Shown here: positions 9,436-17,835 of the stretch, piece after piece | Numbering within the stretch: the stretch's first letter is position 1 | How the letters are laid out: every line of letters begins with the position of its first letter | NCBI RefSeq assembly: GCF_027627475.1 | Contig: NZ_CP115484.1 | Location: 619,501-683,500, forward strand | Reading direction: 5' to 3' | Origin: Paenibacillus sp. SYP-B4298 | Lineage (GTDB): Bacteria; Bacillota; Bacilli; Paenibacillales; Paenibacillaceae | DNA length: 64,000 nt | The notes under the pieces: model-generated | Databases searched by the model: none | What the model was told of the DNA's origin: nothing | Seen by the model: the letters and a program-made list of their open reading frames with translations, nothing else | Program-made: the position numbers and the translations under genes

Positions 9436-9461
9436 TGAACGATTGGGGTACGCTGAACGTA
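9436..9461 (+). promoter_or_regulatory. Candidate SigY-type autoregulatory promoter
   Basis: TGAACG (9436-9441), 16 bp, then CGTA (9458-9461). In Bacillus, SigY recognises a promoter close to TGAACG-N16-CGTC at its own operon. The match lies about 70 bp before the sigma gene. A second TGAACG occurs at 9454-9459 without a spaced partner. Confidence 0.55.
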
Positions 9462-9533
9462 ATCATTCATGTAGAGTCAATCAGAAGATCAATCTAATGG
9501 GCTGCGCTTCGCAGAGATATGGGGATGGGAAGG

Positions 9534-10067
9534 ATGGAAGAACACGAGCTAATCAAGGCCGCCCAGCGCGGCGATTCGCTGTCATTGTCGCTGCTGTTCC
9601 GCGATCATTATGCACGGCTGGTTAGCTACCTACGCAAAGTGACGATGCATCCGCAGCTAGCTGAGGATCTGGCTCAGGAGACGATGCTGAAGGCGATGGA
9701 GAAGATCGGGCTATATAACGGAAGCTCGAAGTTCTCCTCCTGGCTCATTACGATCGGCACGCGCCTGTATATCGATTATCTGCGCCGTCGCAAGCGAGAG
9801 CAGGCATGGCAGGAGGAGCAGCAGCAGGCGCTGCGTCGCATGCGCTGGCAAGCTCAGGCGCACGGAGATGAATGGCCGCATCTGCTCGATGCGCTCGCGC
9901 AGATGCCGGAGGGGATTCGCATCCCGATTGTGCTCAAGCATTATTATGGTTATACCTATGAGGAGATTGGGCGTATGCTGGACATTCCGGCCGGGACCGT
10001 CAAATCCAGGGTATCCAACGGAATACTGGCATTGCGAAAGGAGCTGACGGACGATGAGCAAGGATAA
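9534..10067 (+). CDS. sigY: ECF RNA polymerase sigma factor, SigY-like
   Basis: A sigma factor of about 177 residues with region 2 (FRDHYARLVSYLRKV, LAQETMLKAMEKI) and region 4 (YGYTYEEIGRMLDIPAGTVK). The assignment to SigY rests on the gene order that follows: a small membrane anti-sigma-like protein, a PLDc_N-type small membrane protein, an ABC ATPase and an ABC-2 permease, as in the Bacillus sigY-yxlCDEFG operon. In-frame ATGs at 9519, 9525 and 9534 are possible; 9534 gives the usual family length. The 3' end overlaps the next gene by 14 bp. A SigY-like promoter lies upstream. Confidence 0.85.
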   Translation: MEEHELIKAAQRGDSLSLSLLFRDHYARLVSYLRKVTMHPQLAEDLAQETMLKAMEKIGLYNGSSKFSSWLITIGTRLYIDYLRRRKREQAWQEEQQQALRRMRWQAQAHGDEWPHLLDALAQMPEGIRIPIVLKHYYGYTYEEIGRMLDIPAGTVKSRVSNGILALRKELTDDEQG

Positions 10068-10437
10068 TGCGAAGAGCGGCACACCGCACAGGAGCGGCGA
10101 CTTGCCAGAAGCGGCAACTGGGGTAGAGGAGGAGCAACGGATTCGGCAGCTCCAGTCGGATATGGAGCGTATGGACAGTTGGCTGCCTCCCGTCCCGACA
10201 GAGCTGAGCTGGTTCGAGGCGCAGGTCGCCGAGAATGGACAGCGGCTGCGCCGCAAGCGAAGAAGGGAATGGCTGTTCTTTTTGCTGGCTGCGGCTGTTT
10301 TGCTCGGCGGGCTGGCTACTGCGTTGGCGGAGGATGCGCGTTACCTGATCTGGGTGCAGGTTGCAGGGCTGGCCTTAGCACCGGTGTTGATATATACCGA
10401 GCTTAGGAAGAGGGAGGGGAAGAGGGATGGGGACTGA
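10054..10437 (+). CDS. yxlC: YxlC-like anti-sigma-type membrane protein
   Basis: A 127-residue protein with a cytosolic acidic N-terminal half (about 1-70, containing WLPPVPTELSWFEAQVAENG) and two hydrophobic segments (WLFFLLAAAVLLGGLATAL and LIWVQVAGLALAPVLIY). By position and topology it matches YxlC, which with its partner restrains SigY in Bacillus. AAAGGAG about 11 nt upstream supports ATG 10054. It overlaps the sigma gene and the following gene, implying tight co-expression. Sequence similarity could not be scored here, so the name rests partly on synteny. Confidence 0.65.
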   Translation: MSKDNAKSGTPHRSGDLPEAATGVEEEQRIRQLQSDMERMDSWLPPVPTELSWFEAQVAENGQRLRRKRRREWLFFLLAAAVLLGGLATALAEDARYLIWVQVAGLALAPVLIYTELRKREGKRDGD

Positions 10438-10621
10438 GCTGAACGGGCTCGTGATTGTCACGGTCGTTACCATATTGCTGCTGCAGGGAAGCTGGATGTT
10501 TCGGGATGCAGAGCGCAGAGGCCATAACAAATGGCTGTGGGGACTGCTTGGCCTGGTTCAGTTCCCGACCTATCTGCTCATCTATCTCTATTTCGTCAAG
10601 CGGAAGGGGAGGAAGGCATGA
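10427..10621 (+). CDS. yxlE: Small PLDc_N-type membrane protein, YxlE-like
   Basis: A 64-residue protein with two hydrophobic helices separated by a short loop (WMFRDAERRGHNKWLWGLLG, then FPTYLLIYLYFVKRKGRKA). That is the compact PLDc_N-like fold shared by Bacillus YxlE and similar small proteins. It overlaps both neighbours: its ATG lies in the 3' end of the anti-sigma-like gene, and its TGA overlaps the ATPase start as ATGA. A purine-rich stretch supplies the ribosome site. Likely a regulator or helper of SigY activity. Confidence 0.65.
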   Translation: MGTELNGLVIVTVVTILLLQGSWMFRDAERRGHNKWLWGLLGLVQFPTYLLIYLYFVKRKGRKA

Positions 10622-11526
10622 TTCGGCTAGAGGAAGTAAGCAAATCACTGGGTGGCAAAACTATTATTGACCGGGTATCCTTTGCCGTCCCGCAGGGAGA
10701 GATCGTCGGGCTGCTCGGGCCTAACGGAGCAGGGAAGACGACGATAGTGCGGCTCATTCAAGGGGTGATCTCGCAAGATGGCGGTTCTATATCGGTGGAT
10801 GGGAAGGATGCGAGGCTGCAAGGCAATGCCATCCGACAGATGAGCGGTGTCGTGACCGAGAGTGCTGGCTTGTACCCGGATATGACAGCGGAGGAGAATC
10901 TCTGGTTCTTCGCCCGCATCTACGGCGTAGAGAAGGAACGGGAACGCATCGGCAGTCTGCTCCGTCAAGTCGGGCTGACGGAAGCGAAGGACAGGCGAAT
11001 CGGGGGATACAGCACCGGGATGAAGAAGCGTCTGGCGATTGCCAAGGCACTGCTGCATCGACCACGGCTGCTGTTCTTGGATGAGCCGACCAATGGGCTT
11101 GACCCGGACGGGATTCGGGAGATTCTGACCTGCCTGGAGCAGATGAACCGCGAAGAGGGGACAACAACGATCCTCTGCTCGCATGTGCTGCACCAATTGG
11201 AGAATGTATGTGATTCCTATCTGTTCCTGGAGCAGGGGCGCATCATCGAGCAAGGAAACCTGGCAGAGCTTGAAGGAAAGTACGCAGCGAGCGTGGTGCT
11301 TCATGTGGAGACGGGCGCAACGCCAAATGATGCACGATTGCCGTCAGCCTACCGCCCAAGGGCAGTGGGGGACGGACGGCTTGAGCTGACGCTTCCTGGA
11401 CGGGATCAGATCCCTGAGCTGCTGCGGCTGCTATTGTCCTATACCTGGGTGCATTCGGTTCAGATCGTCAACCGCAGCCTGGAGTCTATCTATTTCGAAG
11501 TGAGGCGAACCTATAATGAACAATAG
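10618..11526 (+). CDS. yxlF: ABC-2 type transporter ATP-binding protein, YxlF-like
   Basis: A 302-residue ABC ATPase. Walker A is GLLGPNGAGKTTIVRL, the signature is GGYSTGMKKRLAIAKAL, Walker B LLFLDEPTNGLDPDGI, and the switch His is in ILCSHVLHQLE. ATG 10618 forms an ATGA overlap with the preceding stop. Its C-terminal 80 residues are a divergent regulatory tail. It pairs with the permease that follows. The SigY-linked exporter has been suggested to affect toxin or antibiotic resistance, but its substrate is unknown. Confidence 0.88.
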   Translation: MIRLEEVSKSLGGKTIIDRVSFAVPQGEIVGLLGPNGAGKTTIVRLIQGVISQDGGSISVDGKDARLQGNAIRQMSGVVTESAGLYPDMTAEENLWFFARIYGVEKERERIGSLLRQVGLTEAKDRRIGGYSTGMKKRLAIAKALLHRPRLLFLDEPTNGLDPDGIREILTCLEQMNREEGTTTILCSHVLHQLENVCDSYLFLEQGRIIEQGNLAELEGKYAASVVLHVETGATPNDARLPSAYRPRAVGDGRLELTLPGRDQIPELLRLLLSYTWVHSVQIVNRSLESIYFEVRRTYNEQ

Positions 11527-12340
11527 AGTTGTTCGGGCGATAGCTGTGAAGGATATGACATCCATCTGGCGCACCAGCAAGGTGTGGCTCGGCCTGGTGA
11601 TCCTGCCGCTGCTGCTTGGGGTTATATTTCCCACAGCGATGGCCGCGGCCGGCCGATGGATGGACATCAGCACACTGAGCGGAGGCAGACTCAATGAGCT
11701 GCTGAAGCAGCTTCAGGGAGTGGAGCTGTCTGGCGGGTCGCTGTCTACATTGAATCATCAATTCATTGACTACATGCTGAACTATATGTTCATTCCTATC
11801 TTCATGCTGATCCCGGTTATTAACGCGATGATGATTGCGGTCAACAGCTTCATCAGCGAGAAGGAGCGGCGCACGCTGGAGAGCCTGCTGTTCGCGCCGA
11901 TCGAAGTGAAGGAGCTGTTTCTGGCCAAGCTGCTCGCCGCCTTTATTCCCGCTTATGGTTCCGCGCTGTGCAGCTTTGTCCTCTGTAGCATCTCGGTCAA
12001 CTTGATCGTGTATCCGATGTTCGGCAGCCTGATGCTGGTTGGAGCCAAGTGGCTGCTAATTATGTTATGGGTCATTCCGGTGTTCACCATCACGGCTATC
12101 CTCTGCAGCGTACTTGTCTCTGCGCGCGTTCGCAGCTTTCAGGAGGGACAGCAGGTGGCTGGCATCATCGTGCTGCCGATCATCGGGCTGATCGTCGGAC
12201 AATCATCGGGCGCAGTTGTGCTCAGCCCACTGCTGCTGGCGCTGCTGGGTGCTGTGCTGCTCGTTATCAATGTAGTGCTCCTGCTGCTCATTGCCCGCAT
12301 GAATGACCGCGATGTGCTGTTCGAGCGTCAGGTGCATTAG
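11516..12340 (+). CDS. yxlG: ABC-2 type transporter permease, YxlG-like
   Basis: A 274-residue membrane protein with six predicted helices. It has an N-terminal helix (VWLGLVILPLLLGVIFPTAM), an extracytoplasmic loop, the conserved SFISEKERRTLESLLFAP signature of the ABC-2 family, and four late helices. It overlaps the ATPase gene by 11 bp and closes the SigY-like operon. A GC-rich hairpin follows the stop. Confidence 0.85.
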   Translation: MNNRVVRAIAVKDMTSIWRTSKVWLGLVILPLLLGVIFPTAMAAAGRWMDISTLSGGRLNELLKQLQGVELSGGSLSTLNHQFIDYMLNYMFIPIFMLIPVINAMMIAVNSFISEKERRTLESLLFAPIEVKELFLAKLLAAFIPAYGSALCSFVLCSISVNLIVYPMFGSLMLVGAKWLLIMLWVIPVFTITAILCSVLVSARVRSFQEGQQVAGIIVLPIIGLIVGQSSGAVVLSPLLLALLGAVLLVINVVLLLLIARMNDRDVLFERQVH

Positions 12341-12369
12341 CAGCAGAGAAGCGACCGCTCCTCTGCTGC
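12340..12369. terminator. Hairpin between convergent yxlG and a small hypothetical gene
   Basis: A 9-bp stem, GCAGCAGAG (12340-12348) with CTCTGCTGC (12361-12369), starts at the last base of the yxlG stop. No T-run follows, so it is a weak terminator candidate serving both strands. Confidence 0.4.
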
Positions 12370-12376
12370 AATATCC

Positions 12377-12592
12377 TTACCTCCGCTTCAATGCAAATAG
12401 CTCGCATTCATCCCGCTGGTGATAGCTAAGATCGCTCACTCCAGACTGGGTGACGATCAAGCTGTCATCATAGCGGATGAGCAGTGCGCTCGATTCAATG
12501 AGCAGATCATTTTTGAACACGCGCACCCGCAGTTGCTCCTCGACTGCCTCCTGCAACTGCGCATCGGTAGTCAATCGGTATTGTATGGCCAT
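12377..12592 (-). CDS. Small conserved-looking hypothetical protein (71 aa)
   Basis: I do not recognise a family. The 71-residue product is soluble, with alternating beta and helical character (AIQYRLTTDAQLQEAVEEQ, VRVFKNDLLIESSALLIRYD, VTQSGVSDLSYHQRDECELF). A strong ribosome site (GGAAGGAG) lies about 9 nt before ATG on the minus strand, which argues for a real gene despite its size. It is convergent with the SigY-like operon and divergent from the FAH hydrolase gene. Confidence 0.6.
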   Translation of the reverse strand: MAIQYRLTTDAQLQEAVEEQLRVRVFKNDLLIESSALLIRYDDSLIVTQSGVSDLSYHQRDECELFALKRR

Positions 12593-12691
12593 AGGTCAGG
12601 TACTCCTTCCAACTAATCTCGACACTTTCCTCTATTTTAACAAATTCAGACGTGAAACTTAACAATAAAAGACGTGATGTGACACAAACAA

Positions 12692-12720
12692 GAGCGCCAT
12701 GGGGATTTATCCTGGCGCTC
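12692..12720. other. Hairpin upstream of the FAH-family gene
   Basis: GAGCGCCA (12692-12699) pairs with TGGCGCTC (12713-12720), with inner GGAT/ATCC pairing. On the minus strand it is followed by TTGTTTGTG, like a weak terminator. On the plus strand it ends just before the extended -10 promoter. Confidence 0.35.
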
Positions 12721-12724
12721 TTAA

Positions 12725-12733
12725 TGCTATAAT
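12725..12733 (+). promoter_or_regulatory. Extended -10 promoter before the FAH/pot cluster
   Basis: TGCTATAAT at 12725-12733 is a perfect extended -10 element, about 60 bp before the ATG. No good -35 is visible, which is acceptable for extended -10 promoters. Confidence 0.5.
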
Positions 12734-12793
12734 TCGAGTAAGGGTAAGAAGCAGGACAAGAAGTGAATACTATCGCAAGGAGGATATGGAGAC

Positions 12794-13462
12794 ATGACAT
12801 TATCGATACAGACGATACAGACGATCTGGCCCGGCCTGCAACTGGGCTCCCTATATTGTGTAGGTCGCAATTACAAGCTGCATGCCGCAGAGCTGGGCAA
12901 TGAGGTGCCGGACAGCCCGATGCTATTCATGAAGCCGCCCAGAGCCGCGGCGCCTATGGACGGGCAGACGATCGCCTTGCCGGGACGATATGGCGCGGTG
13001 CACTATGAAGCTGAGCTGGTCATTGCCATCGGCCGTGAATATGAAGCGGGCATGAAGGCACAGGAGCTGGTGACGGGCTTCGCCCTGGGGCTTGATCTGA
13101 CGCTGCGCGAGCTGCAGGATGACTTGAAGCGCAAGCAGCATCCATGGTTGAAGGCGAAGGGCTTCAAGGGCTCGGCGCCCATGACGGCATTTGAGCGGAT
13201 CGATGGGCCGGATGAGCTGGCCAAGGCGGAATTCTCGTTGCAGGTGAATGGAATCGAGCGGCAGCGCGGGCATATCGCAGACATGATCTTCGATCTGCAG
13301 ACACTGGTGGATCATATCGGGCAGCATTATGGATTAGGCGCAGGCGATGTGATCTTCACAGGAACTCCGGCGGGGGTCGGAGCCATTCAGGATCAGGATG
13401 AGATGGCGCTGTTCTGGGGCGATGAACGGCGGGGACATTGCCGATTCGCAATCGAAGCATGA
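12794..13462 (+). CDS. Fumarylacetoacetate hydrolase (FAH) family protein
   Basis: A 222-residue single-domain FAH-fold enzyme, similar in size to acylpyruvase and oxaloacetate tautomerase/decarboxylase proteins such as YcgM. Diagnostic parts are YCVGRNYKLHAAELGNEVP, the metal-binding EAELVIAIG, and the C-terminal VIFTGTPAGVGAIQ. It probably cleaves or tautomerises a small beta-diketo acid in the cytosol. AAGGAGG precedes ATG. The polyamine transporter genes start about 20 bp downstream, so it may be their first cistron; the metabolic connection is unclear. Confidence 0.85.
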   Translation: MTLSIQTIQTIWPGLQLGSLYCVGRNYKLHAAELGNEVPDSPMLFMKPPRAAAPMDGQTIALPGRYGAVHYEAELVIAIGREYEAGMKAQELVTGFALGLDLTLRELQDDLKRKQHPWLKAKGFKGSAPMTAFERIDGPDELAKAEFSLQVNGIERQRGHIADMIFDLQTLVDHIGQHYGLGAGDVIFTGTPAGVGAIQDQDEMALFWGDERRGHCRFAIEA

Positions 13463-13481
13463 AGGATAGAGGAGGATGGCG

Positions 13482-14591
13482 ATGACAGAGGAGAGCATCA
13501 TTCGCTTCGAGAAGGTGACCAAGCGCTATGAGCAGGAGCCTCCTGTTCTGAAGGAGGTTAGCTTTGAGATCAAGCGCGGACAGTTCTATACGCTGCTGGG
13601 CCCTTCCGGCTGCGGCAAGACGACGATTTTACGCCTGATTGCCGGTTTTATGGAGCCATCGGAGGGCAATATCTTGTTCAATGGCGAGCTGATTAACCGG
13701 GTGCCTGCGGAGAAGCGGCAAGTGAACACGGTATTTCAGGATTATGCCCTGTTCCCGCATCTGAATGTATTTGAGAATGTAGCCTTCGGCTTGCGGATCA
13801 AAAAAATGCAAAAGGATCAGATTAAGCAAAAGGTGACGGAGGCGCTGCGTTTCGTCAATCTGGCAGGCTACGAATCGCGGGAAATATCCGAGATGTCCGG
13901 TGGGCAGCGTCAGCGGGTAGCGATTGCCCGCGCGATCGTGAACGAGCCGGAGATTCTGCTGCTGGACGAGCCGCTGTCTGCGCTCGATCTGAAGCTGCGG
14001 ACCGAGATGCAGGTGGAGCTGCGCGAGCTGCAGCGGCGTCTGGGGATTACCTTTATCTTCGTCACGCATGATCAGGAGGAGGCGCTGGCGATGTCGGACG
14101 AGATCTTCGTGTTGAACGAGGGAACGATTCAGCAGAGCGGCACACCGACGGACATCTATGATGAGCCCATCAACCGCTTTGTGGCGGATTTCATCGGAGA
14201 ATCGAATATCGTGCCGGGCAAGATGCTGCGTGACTGCCTGGTAGAGTTCGCCGGGCAGCCGTTTGAGTGTGTGGACAAGGGGCTGCGCCCGGACGAGCCG
14301 GTCGAGATCGTCATTCGCCCAGAGGATCTGGAGATGGTGCCGCCTGAGCGGGGCAAGCTGAAGATTACCGTCGATTCTCAGCTATTCCGCGGCGTTCACT
14401 ATGAGATTATCGGCTCGGATCATGCCGGCAACCGCTGGATGGTGCATTCGACCCGCAAGGCTGAGGTACATACGGTAACCGGACTCGACTTTGACCCGGA
14501 GGCGATCCATGTCATGCGGTTCGGCGAGTCGGAGGAGGAGTTCGACAGACGCTTGGAGGGCTATGCGCTGCAAGAGGACGGGAGAGCATGA
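13482..14591 (+). CDS. potA: Spermidine/putrescine ABC transporter ATP-binding protein
   Basis: A 369-residue ATPase for polyamine import. Walker [15 protein letters not shown]-loop [19 protein letters not shown], signature [15 protein letters not shown], Walker [13 protein letters not shown], switch [15 protein letters not shown]; the C-terminal 120 residues form a TOBE regulatory domain ([12 protein letters not shown]). ATG 13482 is chosen because AGGAGG ends 6 nt before it; an ATG at 13476 abuts the site too closely. Overlaps the first permease as ATGATG. Confidence 0.93.
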   Translation: MTEESIIRFEKVTKRYEQEPPVLKEVSFEIKRGQFYTLLGPSGCGKTTILRLIAGFMEPSEGNILFNGELINRVPAEKRQVNTVFQDYALFPHLNVFENVAFGLRIKKMQKDQIKQKVTEALRFVNLAGYESREISEMSGGQRQRVAIARAIVNEPEILLLDEPLSALDLKLRTEMQVELRELQRRLGITFIFVTHDQEEALAMSDEIFVLNEGTIQQSGTPTDIYDEPINRFVADFIGESNIVPGKMLRDCLVEFAGQPFECVDKGLRPDEPVEIVIRPEDLEMVPPERGKLKITVDSQLFRGVHYEIIGSDHAGNRWMVHSTRKAEVHTVTGLDFDPEAIHVMRFGESEEEFDRRLEGYALQEDGRA

Positions 14592-15394
14592 TGACGAGAG
14601 CGCGCAATATTTATCTAGTCCCTTATGTGCTGTGGATTGTGTTATTCGTCGTGGCTCCGATCGCTCTGATCGGCTACTATTCGCTGTTTGATGTAGAGGG
14701 CAAGCTGACACTGGGGAACTATGCGCGGTTTTTTACTCCGGTCTATATGAAGATGACGCTCAATTCGTTCTGGTACGCGCTGCTGGTCACCCTGTGGTCG
14801 CTCGTGATTGCATATCCGACCGCGTATCTCATTACGAGGACGAAGCACAAGCAGCTATGGCTGCTGCTGATCATCCTGCCGAGCTGGATTAATCTGCTGC
14901 TCAAGGCCTATGCCTTTATCGGCCTGTTTGGAACCTACGGGCTGGCTAACGGCTTGCTGGAGCTGATCGGTATCGGTACCCGGCAGATTTTGTTCACCGA
15001 TTTCAGCTTTATCTTCGTATCGGTCTATATCTTTATACCGTTCATGGTGCTGCCCATCTATAATGCGCTGGAGGAGCTGCCGCCGTCACTGCTGGATGCA
15101 TCGCGCGACTTGGGCGCTTCGGCCTGGACAACCTTCCGCCGTGTCATCCTCCCGCTTACGCTCGGAGGCGTCAAGGCGGGCTGTCAGGTGGTCTTCATCC
15201 CAGCCTTGTCGCTGTTTATGATTACCCGCCTCATCGCGGGCAATCGGGTCATTACATTGGGGACGGCGATTGAGCAGCATTTTCTTGTGACACAGGACTG
15301 GGGGATGGGGGCGACGATCGCGGTCTTCCTGATTCTGATGATGGTGTTGATTATGGTCGTTACCGGAGGACGGAAGACGAGGGGGGCCAAATGA
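14588..15394 (+). CDS. potB: Spermidine/putrescine ABC transporter permease
   Basis: A 268-residue inner-membrane subunit with six helices. The cytoplasmic coupling EAA loop is [20 protein letters not shown]. It starts within the 3' end of potA and overlaps potC by 4 bp (ATGA), as expected for a translationally coupled potABCD transcript. Confidence 0.92.
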   Translation: MMTRARNIYLVPYVLWIVLFVVAPIALIGYYSLFDVEGKLTLGNYARFFTPVYMKMTLNSFWYALLVTLWSLVIAYPTAYLITRTKHKQLWLLLIILPSWINLLLKAYAFIGLFGTYGLANGLLELIGIGTRQILFTDFSFIFVSVYIFIPFMVLPIYNALEELPPSLLDASRDLGASAWTTFRRVILPLTLGGVKAGCQVVFIPALSLFMITRLIAGNRVITLGTAIEQHFLVTQDWGMGATIAVFLILMMVLIMVVTGGRKTRGAK

Positions 15395-16197
15395 AACGAC
15401 AACTTAACTGGGGCCGGCTCTATCTGGTAGCGGTGTTCATCGTGCTGTACAGCCCCATTATGTACCTGACGTATTATTCGTTCAATAGCGGCGGAACGAT
15501 GCGGGAGTTCGAGAGCTTCTCTCTGGAGTGGTACGGCGAGGTGTTCTCAGATACGCGGCTGCTCATTATTGTGCTCAATACGCTCGTCATCGCACTGCTT
15601 GCTTCGCTCATCTCTACGGTGCTCGGCATTGTCGGCGCGCTGGCGATCCGTCATGTAAGACAGCTTCGGAGCAAGCAGGCGCTGCTCTCGCTTAATAATG
15701 TGCTGATCGTCAGCCCGGATGTCATCATCGGCGCTTCGTTTCTGATCCTGTTCACGATGGCAGGCGTGCAGCTCGGCTTCAGCTCCGTCCTGATCTCGCA
15801 TGTGGCCTTCAGCGTGCCGATCGTCGTGCTCATGGTGCTGCCGAAGCTGGAGGAGATGAGCCCGACACTGATTGACGCTGCCCGCGATCTGGGTGCGAGC
15901 CGCTGGCAGGTACTGACGAAGGTGACGCTGCCCTTCATCAAGCCGGGCATCTTCGCCGGATTTTTCATGGCCTTCACCTACTCGCTGGATGATTTCGCGG
16001 TCACCTTCTTCGTCACAGGCAACGGCTTCTCTACGCTGTCGGTGGAGATCTACTCCCGCGCGCGCCACGGGGTGTCGCTGTCGATCAATGCGCTGTCGAC
16101 TCTGCTGTTCTTGTTCACAGCGCTGCTCGTCGTCGGCTATTACTTCATTAGCCAGAAATCAGGCAACAAGCCGACTAATGCGGAGGTGGCGCCATGA
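15391..16197 (+). CDS. potC: Spermidine/putrescine ABC transporter permease
   Basis: A 268-residue six-helix permease forming the channel with PotB. The EAA loop is MSPTLIDAARDLGASRWQVL, and the C-terminal helix is LLFLFTALLVVGYYFIS. It overlaps potB by 4 bp and potD by 4 bp. Confidence 0.92.
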   Translation: MKRQLNWGRLYLVAVFIVLYSPIMYLTYYSFNSGGTMREFESFSLEWYGEVFSDTRLLIIVLNTLVIALLASLISTVLGIVGALAIRHVRQLRSKQALLSLNNVLIVSPDVIIGASFLILFTMAGVQLGFSSVLISHVAFSVPIVVLMVLPKLEEMSPTLIDAARDLGASRWQVLTKVTLPFIKPGIFAGFFMAFTYSLDDFAVTFFVTGNGFSTLSVEIYSRARHGVSLSINALSTLLFLFTALLVVGYYFISQKSGNKPTNAEVAP

Positions 16198-17267
16198 AGC
16201 AACTGCTGCGAATGCTGGCAGGCGTCATCCTGCTGACGGCTGTGCTGATGTATATGACCTCCTGGCTCAATGCCTCCCAAGGCTTCAAGGGCAGTGATAC
16301 GCTGACCATCTACAACTGGGGCGATTATATTGACCCGGAGCTGATCGCGCGGTTCGAGCAGGAGACCGGTATCAAGGTGATCTATCAGACCTTTGATTCC
16401 AATGAGGCGATGATGACGAAGATCGAGCAGGGCGGTACCTCCTATGATGTGAGTATCCCTTCGGAATATGCGATCAGCAAGATGAAGGAGGAAGGGCTGC
16501 TGTTGCCGCTTGATCATCGCAAGCTGCCGAATCTGGCGAATATCGACAAGCGCTTCATGGACCTGCCCTTTGACCCGGGCAATGCCTACTCGGTTCCATA
16601 TTTCTGGGGAACGGTCGGCTTGGTCTACAACCCGGAGCTGCTGAGCAACAAGGAGATTACGAGCTGGGCCGACCTGTGGGATGAAGGGCTGCGCAATCAG
16701 ATCCTGCTGGTCGACGGTGCGCGCGAGGTGATCGGGATGAGTCTGAATTCGCTCGGCTACTCGCTGAATGATACGGATGAGGGGCATCTGCGCGAAGCGC
16801 TGGATCGACTGAATAAGCTCACCCCGAATGTGAAAGCTATCGTAGGCGATGAGATCAAGATGCTGCTTGCCGGTGAGGAAGCGGCGATCGGCGTCGTCTG
16901 GTCGGGCGATGCTTCGGAGATTATGAGCGATAATGAGAAGCTGGATTTCGTGGTGCCGGAGGAAGGCACGAATCTGTGGTTCGACAATATGGTCATACCG
17001 AAGACCGCGACTAATATCGAGGGCGCGCATCGATTTATTAATTTCATGCTGGACCCGGAGGTGGGTGCGCAAAATACGGAATATGTCGGCTATTCAACGC
17101 CCAATGCGGCTGCTCTTGCACTGCTGCCGGAGGAGATCAGAGAGGATGAACGTTTCTATCCAGATGCAGAGCTGACCTCGAAGCTGGAGGTATATGAAAA
17201 TCTGGGGCGGCCGATGCTGGCGCATTATAATGAGCTGTTCCTGGAGTTCAAGATGCATCGGAAATAG
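16194..17267 (+). CDS. potD: Spermidine/putrescine-binding protein
   Basis: A 357-residue extracytoplasmic polyamine-binding protein. The mature fold begins LTIYNWGDYIDPELIARFE, and family motifs include YDVSIPSEYAISKM, YSVPYFWGTVGLVYN and WFDNMVIPKTA. The N-terminus is a single hydrophobic segment (residues about 4-24) with no lipobox cysteine, so anchoring is by an uncleaved helix or the protein is released. This is unusual for a Gram-positive binding protein. Last gene of the pot operon. Confidence 0.92.
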   Translation: MKQLLRMLAGVILLTAVLMYMTSWLNASQGFKGSDTLTIYNWGDYIDPELIARFEQETGIKVIYQTFDSNEAMMTKIEQGGTSYDVSIPSEYAISKMKEEGLLLPLDHRKLPNLANIDKRFMDLPFDPGNAYSVPYFWGTVGLVYNPELLSNKEITSWADLWDEGLRNQILLVDGAREVIGMSLNSLGYSLNDTDEGHLREALDRLNKLTPNVKAIVGDEIKMLLAGEEAAIGVVWSGDASEIMSDNEKLDFVVPEEGTNLWFDNMVIPKTATNIEGAHRFINFMLDPEVGAQNTEYVGYSTPNAAALALLPEEIREDERFYPDAELTSKLEVYENLGRPMLAHYNELFLEFKMHRK

Positions 17268-17286
17268 CGGCTCTACTTGGTTGCTA

Positions 17287-17353
17287 TCCTGTGTAGGTGG
17301 ACAATCGGGACAGAGCTGCCCTATTCGAATGATGTCCTGTGTAGGTGGACAAT
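17287..17353. repeat. Two 19-bp direct repeats, 48 bp apart
   Basis: TCCTGTGTAGGTGGACAAT occurs exactly at 17287-17305 and 17335-17353. Related fragments (GTGGACA, GTCCACC) follow to about 17500. They are not part of any gene. Confidence 0.6.
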
Positions 17354-17540
17354 TAGCGGGGATTTGTCTTTCAAATAGTGGACACTTGCAGTGTTAGAAC
17401 GGCTGTCGTCTGGATTCTATATGTTGAAGGAGCAGGTGCTGCTAGGTCTACATGTGGTGGTATGCTGCGCCGAGAGCGTAGGGGTGGGCTATGTCCACCA
17501 TTTGCAGGACACGTGTCTACTCCTGTTGGACATTAAGAAA

Positions 17541-17573
17541 GGGAGTCTTCATGCCCATGGGCAGAAGGCTCCC
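17541..17573. terminator. Terminator-like hairpin downstream of potD
   Basis: GGGAGTCTTC (17541-17550) pairs with GAAGGCTCCC (17564-17573) with one wobble, around an inner TGCCCATGGGCA palindrome. It is flanked by AAGAAA on the left and TTCTT on the right, so it could terminate in either direction. Confidence 0.4.
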
Positions 17574-17654
17574 TTCTTCGCGACTTGAGGTATGGCTGAC
17601 AGGCATTCTCAATAGTCTCAGCATTTCCAAGCAGTCTCAGCAGTTCATCTCGGC

Positions 17655-17807
17655 TGTGTCTTCAAGCTCCGAGGGGAGCAGATTTGGCCGAATTCTTGTT
17701 CTGGCAAGGCGCATTCTCGCAGGCGTACCGGGGGTACGACAAGAGAATGCAACGCAGCACGGGGCAATACGGCGGTGAATGATGCCCTTGCGCGGGTTAG
17801 AACACAC
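17655..17807. repeat. Dispersed palindromic repeat element, copy 1
   Basis: Aligns over about 150 bp with a second copy at 44135-44288, including the segments CAGATTTGGCCGAATT, GGCAAGGCGC, CAGGCGTACCGGGGGT and CAACGCAGCA. The central hairpin uses GCATTCTC (17711-17718) with GAGAATGC (17743-17750) and inner CGTACC/GGTACG. Its ends (TGTGTCTT, AACACAC) are degraded versions of the terminal repeats of copy 2. Non-coding. Confidence 0.7.
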
Positions 17808-17835
17808 GCTCTGGTACATCAAACGTTCAGGCAGC

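Larger units (their letters stand above)
17268..17835. other. Repeat-rich intergenic region (568 bp), no convincing gene
   Basis: No open frame here has a ribosome site or recognisable product. The stretch holds a pair of 19-bp direct repeats (17287 and 17335), a strong inverted repeat (17541-17573) and one copy of a dispersed palindromic element (17655-17807). Confidence 0.6.

Noticed and set aside
17287-17353. Possible CRISPR array.
   Set aside because: Only two exact repeats of 19 bp, no further regular spacing and no cas genes.
17391-17588. A 65-codon plus-strand frame in the gap after potD.
   Set aside because: No ribosome site, no recognisable features, and it runs through repeats and a hairpin.
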